DNA from: DASWKG01 sp036396755
GTDB lineage: Bacteria; Actinomycetota; UBA4738; CALAEC01
DNA: 11,638 nucleotides
Direction: 5' to 3'
Assembly (NCBI GenBank): GCA_036396755.1
Contig: DASWKG010000094.1
Location: forward strand, 1 to 11,638
This document shows, piece by piece, positions 6,748 to 11,638 of this stretch. A model generated the notes under the pieces. The model saw nothing but the letters and a program-made list of their open reading frames with translations, did not search any database and was not told the DNA's origin. Numbering within the stretch: position 1 is the first letter of the stretch; each line of letters starts with the position of its first letter. Position numbers and translations under genes: made by a program.

Positions 6748-7422
6748 ATGGCCACCCTGCCTGGCGCCCGGAGGGTTGCGTGGCGGCCGCTGGGGGCGCT
6801 GGTGGCCGCCTCGTTCGTGCTGGCCTCCTGCGGCGGTGCGCAGTACGAGTACGTCAAGAGCGACGACGACAAGGCCTTCTTCAAGGTCCCGATCTCATGG
6901 GAGGAGTACGGCAAGCGCGAGCTGCTCGTCGCGACGGGCCAGAGCCTCTCCGCGGCCACCGACGAGGGCTTCCCCTGGCTCGTCGGCTACGACGGCGACC
7001 CGGATCCCTCCCTCGATCACGTGCTGGAGCTGGGCGGCGCGCCCGAGCACCCGGTCATCCTCGCGCAGGTTCGGCGGCTCGACTTCTCGACCCGGGACCA
7101 GATCTCGCTCGGCACCCTGCGGAACGTGTTCTACGAGGTCGACACCCTGCTCCAGGAGAACGCGGCGGACATCATCGACTACGAGGAGCTCGCCCTCCCC
7201 GATGGCCTCCGCGGGATCCGCATGGTCTTCGACGTCATCACCGCCGGGGCGACCACGATCGCGGCCGACAACACGGTGATCCGCGTCGGCCAGGTGGGCG
7301 TGCTCGACGCGAAGACCGAGAACCTCTACGTCTTCACGATCCGCTGCGAATCGCACTGCTACCGTGACAACGAGACGGTCATCGAGCAGATCGTCGACTC
7401 CTGGACCGTGAAGGAGCGCTGA
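6748..7422 (+). CDS. Putative lipoprotein of unknown function, upstream partner of the FtsH-like gene
   Basis: The 224-residue product begins with a basic n-region (R8, R9, R13), a hydrophobic stretch (L15-A26) and a lipobox LASC with the acylated cysteine at C28, followed by GG. It should be exported and anchored to the outer face of the membrane. The mature part is acidic and mixed alpha/beta in character. It ends with a region containing C-x3-C in RCESHC, which might form a disulfide. I do not recognise a family; its size and N-terminus loosely resemble small envelope lipoproteins of the PsbP/LpqN sort, but this is only an impression. ATG 6748 is chosen because it gives a proper signal peptide at the extreme N-terminus. 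Its stop (7420-7422) is one base before the FtsH-like ATG, and AAGGAG at 7411-7416 inside its last codons is that gene's ribosome binding site, so the two are probably translationally coupled. Confidence 0.85.
   Translation: MATLPGARRVAWRPLGALVAASFVLASCGGAQYEYVKSDDDKAFFKVPISWEEYGKRELLVATGQSLSAATDEGFPWLVGYDGDPDPSLDHVLELGGAPEHPVILAQVRRLDFSTRDQISLGTLRNVFYEVDTLLQENAADIIDYEELALPDGLRGIRMVFDVITAGATTIAADNTVIRVGQVGVLDAKTENLYVFTIRCESHCYRDNETVIEQIVDSWTVKER
7411..7416 (+). promoter_or_regulatory. Ribosome binding site of the FtsH-like gene inside the lipoprotein gene
   Basis: AAGGAG lies 7 bases before ATG 7424 and within the final codons of the lipoprotein gene, the usual layout for translational coupling. 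Confidence 0.75.
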
Positions 7423-7423
7423 G

Positions 7424-9859
7424 ATGAGCGACCACAGGGAAGGGCTCGACCCGCTGACCCACGGCCCGGTTCTCGAGTACAAGAGCCGCGAGCGCGACGA
7501 GGACCGGCCAACGCGGAAGCCACTCCCGCTCTGGGACCGCGTCAAGCTGATCCTGCTCTTCCTCGGCGCGTGGACCGTCCTGTTCTGGGCGAACGTCGCG
7601 CAGTTCGACCCGGTCATCTCGATGCGGGAAGCGTTCGTCCAAACGTTGCGCGGCAACTGGTGGCTGCTCGCGCTGGCCGGGCTCGAGCTGGTCCGCCAGA
7701 CCCACTACCTGATCGCGGAGGCTTCCGCCGCCTACCACCGGTTCTGGACCCAGCGCGTCTTCAGCGGGTTCGAGCGCCGCACCGGCCGTATGAACGACTA
7801 CACCCGCTACCGCGTCAGCCGCGTGCTCAAGCTCCTGTTCGTGCTGCTCATCGTCGACCTGGTCGTTGCCCGGACGTTCGACCTGCACCCGGCCACCGCG
7901 CTCTTCCAGCTTCCCTTCCTGATCACCTCCGCGCTGCCGTTCGTGTTCCAGATGTTCTTCGGCTTCTTCTTCATCATGTTCCAGTTCATCGGGCTGTTCT
8001 GGTTCCTGTCGCGCGGCGGCGTCGACGTCTACTACCCCGACGACATCAAGACTCGGTTCACCGACGTGTGGGGCCAGGACAACGTCCGCGAGAAGATCAA
8101 GGAGAACATGGTCTTCCTCGAGGACCCCGAGTCCATCGAGAAGCGCGGAGGCTATGTTCCGGGCGGCATCCTCCTGTGGGGCCCGCCCGGAGCCGGGAAG
8201 ACCTTGCTCGCCGAGGCGGTCGCCGGCGAGACCGGGAAGCCGTTCGTGTTCGTCGATCCCGGCGCGTTCATCAACATGTTCATGGGCGTCGGCATCCTCA
8301 AGGTGAAGTCGCTGTTCCGCAAGCTGCGCAAGCTGGCCGTGAAGTACGGCGGCGTCATCGTCTTCTTCGACGAGGCCGACTCGCTCGGCAACCGCGGCAT
8401 GATGGGTCAGCAGGGGCCCGGCGGGCAGCCCGTGGGCTCGTCCCTCTGGTCGGCGGACCCGCCGTGCAACGGGCTGTCCTATCTCTCGGGGCAGATCGCC
8501 CGGACGCTGCTCGACCTCTCCGGCCGCCCGCAGGAGGAGCCGCCCCGCCGCCGCCTCGACCGCATCATGATGGGCGGGATGATGGGCGGGGGCGGCGGCA
8601 TGGGGACGCTCCAGTCGCTCCTCACCGAGCTCTCGGGCCTCAAGAAGCCGCGCGGGTTCTTCAACCGCATCGTCCGGCGCGCGCTCGGGATGCGGCCCAA
8701 GCCGCCGCCGAAGTACCGGATCCTGGTCATGATGGCGACGAACCGCCCGGACGTGCTCGACCCCGCGCTGCTGCGGCCCGGACGGCTCGACCGCATCTAC
8801 AAGGTGGGCTACCCGTCGAAGGTCGGGCGCATCCGCACCTACCGCGGCTACCTGGACAAGGTGAGCCATCGCCTCAGCGACGAAGAGGTTGAGAAGCTCG
8901 CGACCATCACCCCCTACGCGACCGGGGCGACGATCAAGGATCTCGTCAACGAGTCGCTGATCAACGCGATCCGCGAGCAGCGAGAGTCGATCGAGTGGCG
9001 GGACGTCATCAAGGCGAAGCAGCTCAAGGACCTCGGCCCGCCCGAGGACGTGGAGTACATCGAGCGGGAGCGGCACGCGGTCGCCGTCCACGAGGCGTGC
9101 CACGCGGTCGTCGCCTACCGCGTGCGCAAGCACCTCACGATCGACATCGCCACCATCGAGAAGGGCGGCACCTACCTCGGCCTGGTCGCATCGGTGAAGC
9201 CCGAGGACCTCTTCACGCAATGGCGCTCCGATTACGAGTCCGACATCATGGTCTCGCTCGCATCACTGGCCGGCGAGCGGCTGTTCTTCGAGGGGGACAG
9301 CTCGTCCGGCGTCTCGGGCGACCTCGAGAGCGCGACGCGCCTCGCGACCCTGATGGAGGGGTACTGGGGCATGGGCAGCACGGTGTCCTCCCACGGCGTG
9401 ACGCACGAGGTCGGCATCGGCGGCGGCGGTCGCCCCGGCCAGGGGGACCAGAAGAAGAAAGACCTCCTCGAGGGAGGCCTCGGCCAGCGTATCGAGGGCA
9501 AGCTGGGCGAGCTGCTCACGCGCACCGAGGAGCTCTTGGGGAAGAACCGGGCCGAGGTGCTCGCCGTCGCGCACGCGCTGGAGACCCGGAAGACCGTCAC
9601 CGGCGACGACGTGGCCGCGATCATCGAGGGGACGGAGGGCCCGCTCGTCGACGGCCGCCGCTACGCGACCGCCTCGTTCGCCCGCGCCGCCGAGGCCTAC
9701 CACCGAGAGGCGGCGGCGGCCCACAAAGGCCACGGCGCGATCGACGTGCCGCTCCCCGACCTCGACGGGAACGGCGCCAAGCCGAAGCGGAAGCGCGCTG
9801 CCGGCAACGGCAAGCCGAACGGGCAGCGCGCCCGCGGCCGCGCGAAGGGCGCCACCTGA
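7424..9859 (+). CDS. FtsH-like membrane AAA+ zinc metalloprotease, variant with inserted AAA domain
   Basis: The 811-residue protein joins a multi-pass membrane N-terminus to an AAA+ ATPase and an M41-type protease, so it should degrade membrane or cytoplasmic substrates using ATP. Helices are likely at about 42-59, 134-150 and within 157-195, with a weaker one near 78-92. The AAA module has Walker A GPPGAGKT (253-260), pore loop FMGVG (286-290), Walker B D316-E317, sensor N440 and arginine fingers R451 and R454. The protease has the zinc motif HEACH (556-560) with a third-ligand candidate D633, 77 residues on, close to the spacing in E. coli FtsH. Oddities are about 77 extra residues between Walker B and the sensor, including a Met/Gly run at 382-394, no clear periplasmic FtsH domain, and a basic low-complexity tail from about 785. 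All catalytic residues are intact, so activity is expected. It is coupled to the lipoprotein gene upstream. Confidence 0.9.
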   Translation: MSDHREGLDPLTHGPVLEYKSRERDEDRPTRKPLPLWDRVKLILLFLGAWTVLFWANVAQFDPVISMREAFVQTLRGNWWLLALAGLELVRQTHYLIAEASAAYHRFWTQRVFSGFERRTGRMNDYTRYRVSRVLKLLFVLLIVDLVVARTFDLHPATALFQLPFLITSALPFVFQMFFGFFFIMFQFIGLFWFLSRGGVDVYYPDDIKTRFTDVWGQDNVREKIKENMVFLEDPESIEKRGGYVPGGILLWGPPGAGKTLLAEAVAGETGKPFVFVDPGAFINMFMGVGILKVKSLFRKLRKLAVKYGGVIVFFDEADSLGNRGMMGQQGPGGQPVGSSLWSADPPCNGLSYLSGQIARTLLDLSGRPQEEPPRRRLDRIMMGGMMGGGGGMGTLQSLLTELSGLKKPRGFFNRIVRRALGMRPKPPPKYRILVMMATNRPDVLDPALLRPGRLDRIYKVGYPSKVGRIRTYRGYLDKVSHRLSDEEVEKLATITPYATGATIKDLVNESLINAIREQRESIEWRDVIKAKQLKDLGPPEDVEYIERERHAVAVHEACHAVVAYRVRKHLTIDIATIEKGGTYLGLVASVKPEDLFTQWRSDYESDIMVSLASLAGERLFFEGDSSSGVSGDLESATRLATLMEGYWGMGSTVSSHGVTHEVGIGGGGRPGQGDQKKKDLLEGGLGQRIEGKLGELLTRTEELLGKNRAEVLAVAHALETRKTVTGDDVAAIIEGTEGPLVDGRRYATASFARAAEAYHREAAAAHKGHGAIDVPLPDLDGNGAKPKRKRAAGNGKPNGQRARGRAKGAT

Positions 9860-9878
9860 GTGACGGTTCGATGCCAAG

Positions 9879-9904
9879 TCCCGCGCTCGCGCTGCCGCGC
9901 GGGA
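9879..9904 (+). terminator. GC-rich hairpin between the FtsH-like and transporter genes
   Basis: TCCCGCGC (9879-9886) and GCGCGGGA (9897-9904) form a perfect 8-base-pair inverted repeat with a 10-base loop, 20 bases after the FtsH-like stop and 11 bases before the transporter GTG. There is no T tract after it, so it is not a textbook intrinsic terminator. It could slow or partly end transcription. Because its 3' arm ends in the GGGA nearest the start codon, it could also mask the transporter's ribosome binding site. Confidence 0.4.
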
Positions 9905-9915
9905 TGAGCTGAGCC

Positions 9916-10752
9916 GTGCCGATCGTCCTCGGGCTCGCCGCCGCGCTCTCCTACGGGGCCGCCGACTTCCTGGGCGGCACCGCCGCCAAGCGGGTCGGCC
10001 CGGCCGCCGTGGTGCTGTTCTCGCAGGCGATCGGGCTGACCGTCTTCCTCCTGTTCCTGCCGCTGTTCATCGACGACGGACTGACCTCGGGGTCCGCCGC
10101 GTGGGCCGGCCTGAGTGGGCTGGTGGGAGCGGTCGGCGTGGGGCTGCTCTACCGGGGGCTCGCGGCCGGGCGGATGAGCGTGGTGGCCCCCGTGAGCGCC
10201 GTCGTGGGGGCGACCGTCCCGGTGGTCGTCGCGCTCACGACCGGCGAGTCACCGACCTCGATGCAGCTCGTCGGCGTGCTGGTGGCGCTCGTCGCGGTCG
10301 CCCTGGTGTCCGCGACCCCGGAACGCGACCCGGGGGCCGGCCGGAGGCGCGGCCTGCCGGAGGCGTTCGGGGCGGGCCTCGCGTTCGGCATCTTCTTCCT
10401 GACCTTCAACGAGGCCGGCGATCAGGGCGGGGTGTGGCCGCTGGTGGTCGCCCGACTCGCCTCCGTCGCCCTGTTCGGCGCGATCGCGCTCCTCGGGCGC
10501 CGGCGCGTCCGCTTCGAGCGCGGCGTCCGCCTTCCGATCGCCGCGACGGGAGTCCTCGACCTCGCGGCGAACCTCTGCTTCCTCTTGGGGTCGCAGCGCG
10601 GGCTCCTGTCGATCGTCGCGGTGCTGACCTCCCTGTACCCGGGGACGACGGTGCTGCTGGCCCGGGTCGTCCTCCGCGAGCGGATGACCCCCCTGCAGTC
10701 GGGCGGCCTCGTCGCCGCGTTGGTCGGGATCGCGCTCATCACCGCGGGGTGA
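9916..10752 (+). CDS. EamA/DMT-superfamily membrane transporter
   Basis: This is a 278-residue, almost entirely hydrophobic protein made of two related halves (about 1-134 and 148-278). Each half is expected to form five membrane helices, the usual 10-helix form of drug/metabolite transporters, located in the cytoplasmic membrane. Family-like features include the N-terminal AAALSYGAADFLGG segment, a MSVVAPVSAVVGATVPVVVA stretch closing the first half, and the SLYPGTTVLLARVVLRERMT segment near the end. That last segment corresponds to the conserved end of the EamA repeat, with a positively charged loop before the last helix. Substrates of such proteins range from amino acids to nucleosides and cannot be inferred here. 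The start is GTG; the ATG at 9904 runs straight into TGA. The next gene begins 3 bases after the stop, suggesting an operon with the methyltransferase. Confidence 0.88.
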   Translation: MPIVLGLAAALSYGAADFLGGTAAKRVGPAAVVLFSQAIGLTVFLLFLPLFIDDGLTSGSAAWAGLSGLVGAVGVGLLYRGLAAGRMSVVAPVSAVVGATVPVVVALTTGESPTSMQLVGVLVALVAVALVSATPERDPGAGRRRGLPEAFGAGLAFGIFFLTFNEAGDQGGVWPLVVARLASVALFGAIALLGRRRVRFERGVRLPIAATGVLDLAANLCFLLGSQRGLLSIVAVLTSLYPGTTVLLARVVLRERMTPLQSGGLVAALVGIALITAG

Positions 10753-10755
10753 GTC

Positions 10756-11490
10756 GTGACGATGGCCGAACGGTTCCACGCGGCCCGGCGCGATCCCTCG
10801 CTGACCGTGATCGAGGGGTTCCACGCGGTCAAGCACGCGGTTCGCTTCGGGGCGGAGATCCTCGAGGCGGCGACGCTCGACGTGAGCGCGCTGAGCCGCC
10901 TGGCCGGACGGCTCGCCCCCGACGTCGTTCGGCGGCTGGCCTCGGCCGAGGAGGTCGACGTTCCCACCTTCGAATCGCTGGTGCCGTCGCCCCCGCGGTC
11001 GGGGGTAGTGGCCATCGCCCGGCGTCGGGTGTCCGATCCAGCCGCGATGCTGGCCGATCCGGCTCCCGCGCCGGTGGTCCTCCTCGAGTCGCCGCGGCGA
11101 GCCGGGAACGTGGGCGCGGCGATCCGCTCGGCGGCGGCGGCCGGCGCATCCGGGGTGATCGTCACGGGCGACCTCGACCCCTGGCACCCCGCGGCCCTCC
11201 GCGGGTCTGCGGGGCTCCACTTCGCCCTTCCCGTGGCGCGGGTCGAGGAGCTGCCTCGCGGCGACCGCCCGCTGGTCGCCCTCGACCCGGGCGGCGAGCG
11301 GTTGGGAACGGGATCGCTGCCCGCCCGGGCCCTGCTCGCGTTCGGGACTGAACGCGAGGGCCTGAGCGACGAGCTGCGGGGCCGGGCGGACCTGACGTTC
11401 GCTATCCCCATGCGGCCGGGCGTGTCGAGCCTGAACCTCGGGGCCGCGGTGGCGGTGACGCTCTACGCGTGGCGGCTCGCGCGAGCCTGA
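10756..11490 (+). CDS. SpoU/TrmH-family RNA 2'-O-methyltransferase
   Basis: The 244-residue protein has the three SPOUT knot motifs. Motif 1 is N118-V-G-A-A-I-R124 (catalytic-type arginine), motif 2 is FGTEREGL (196-203), and motif 3 is IPMRPGVSSLN (217-227). These bind S-adenosylmethionine in a trefoil knot, and such enzymes methylate a ribose 2'-hydroxyl in tRNA or rRNA as dimers. The N-terminal 95 residues (IEGFHAVKHAV) resemble the small substrate-binding domain of TrmH/RlmB-type proteins, in reduced form. Whether the target is tRNA or 23S rRNA cannot be told. GTG 10756 and ATG 10762 are both in frame, and GGGGTGA overlapping the previous stop slightly favours GTG. It is likely cotranscribed with the transporter. 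It converges with the microcompartment fragment, with 7 bases between the two stops. Confidence 0.9.
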   Translation: MTMAERFHAARRDPSLTVIEGFHAVKHAVRFGAEILEAATLDVSALSRLAGRLAPDVVRRLASAEEVDVPTFESLVPSPPRSGVVAIARRRVSDPAAMLADPAPAPVVLLESPRRAGNVGAAIRSAAAAGASGVIVTGDLDPWHPAALRGSAGLHFALPVARVEELPRGDRPLVALDPGGERLGTGSLPARALLAFGTEREGLSDELRGRADLTFAIPMRPGVSSLNLGAAVAVTLYAWRLARA

Positions 11491-11497
11491 TCGCCGC

Positions 11498-11638
11498 TCA
11501 CGTCGGGACCGCGTTCCCGTCGACGATGAGCTCGTCGACGATGCCCACGACGACCGCCCGGATGGGGCCCTCCTCGAGCCCGACCACCTGCCGGGCCGAG
11601 TTGCCCTCGTCGATGATCAGCACGGTCTCCCCCGCCCC
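11498..11638 (-). CDS. EutN/CcmL-type microcompartment vertex protein, C-terminal part (cut by window edge)
   Basis: The last 46 codons of a minus-strand gene enter from the right edge and end with TGA at 11500-11498. The peptide starts GAGETVLIID, continues EGNSARQVVG, and has VVVGIVDELIVDG near its end. From memory of E. coli EutN this lines up with its GAGTGEWVLLVSGSSARQ and VIGIVDEVVSGG segments, so the SARQ and GIVDE landmarks fall in the same order with similar spacing. EutN/CcmL proteins are about 90-100 residues long and form pentamers that cap the vertices of bacterial microcompartments such as ethanolamine or propanediol organelles and carboxysomes. About half of the protein is visible. 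The rest, and any shell or enzyme genes, would lie to the right of the window. Codon use matches the neighbouring genes. Confidence 0.8.
   Translation of the reverse strand, partial: GAGETVLIIDEGNSARQVVGLEEGPIRAVVVGIVDELIVDGNAVPT

Noticed and set aside
7379..9220. 613-codon minus-strand open frame opposite the FtsH-like gene
   Set aside because: It is antisense to a gene with complete AAA+ and M41 motifs, has no recognisable domain, and reflects codon bias of the true strand.
9904..9912. ATG at 9904 as an alternative start for the transporter
   Set aside because: It is in frame but followed after one codon by TGA.
11518..11543. Direct repeat CGTCGACGATG with a 15-base period
   Set aside because: It falls in the microcompartment protein's coding sequence and is explained by the repeated residues IVDE and IVDG.

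Overview
The window is high-GC, gene-dense bacterial chromosome with strong G/C preference at third codon positions, GTG and TTG starts, and TAnnnT hexamers placed just upstream of start codons. Together with the gene families present, this suggests a member of the Actinomycetota, perhaps an uncultured or deep-branching lineage. The assignment is an inference from composition and gene style; no marker gene here fixes the taxon.

Layout. (i) Positions 1-166 hold no convincing gene, only a short open frame running in from the left edge. They are followed by a tRNA-Val(UAC) with encoded CCA on the minus strand (167-241). (ii) On the plus strand are a two-RCK membrane protein that looks like a potassium channel but has a non-canonical filter (296-1984) and a crotonase-fold enoyl-CoA hydratase/isomerase (2040-2831). 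(iii) A minus-strand pair, threonine synthase-like enzyme (5383-4208) then glutamate dehydrogenase (4153-2852), reads toward the crotonase gene. A second, more divergent glutamate dehydrogenase (5456-6691) is transcribed divergently from the threonine synthase gene. (iv) A plus-strand run follows: a small lipoprotein (6748-7422), an unusual FtsH-like membrane AAA+ zinc protease one base downstream (7424-9859), a drug/metabolite-type transporter (9916-10752) and a SpoU/TrmH-family RNA 2'-O-methyltransferase (10756-11490). (v) At the right edge, on the minus strand, is the C-terminal half of a EutN/CcmL-type protein (11498-11638), the pentameric vertex protein of bacterial microcompartments. A microcompartment locus may therefore begin just beyond the window.

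How the parts work together. The central block is nitrogen and amino-acid metabolism: two glutamate dehydrogenase paralogues sit around a threonine synthase-like PLP enzyme. One paralogue keeps textbook motifs. The other keeps the catalytic lysines and aspartate but departs from consensus in its nucleotide-binding half, so a catalytic/regulatory pair is conceivable. The lipoprotein and FtsH-like protease are probably translated together and may act on the same envelope process. The transporter and methyltransferase form a tight downstream pair. Nothing here looks like a mobile element, CRISPR array or phage. The most novel points are the filter-less RCK-pore-RCK protein, the FtsH-like protease with a large AAA-domain insertion, and the microcompartment vertex fragment.
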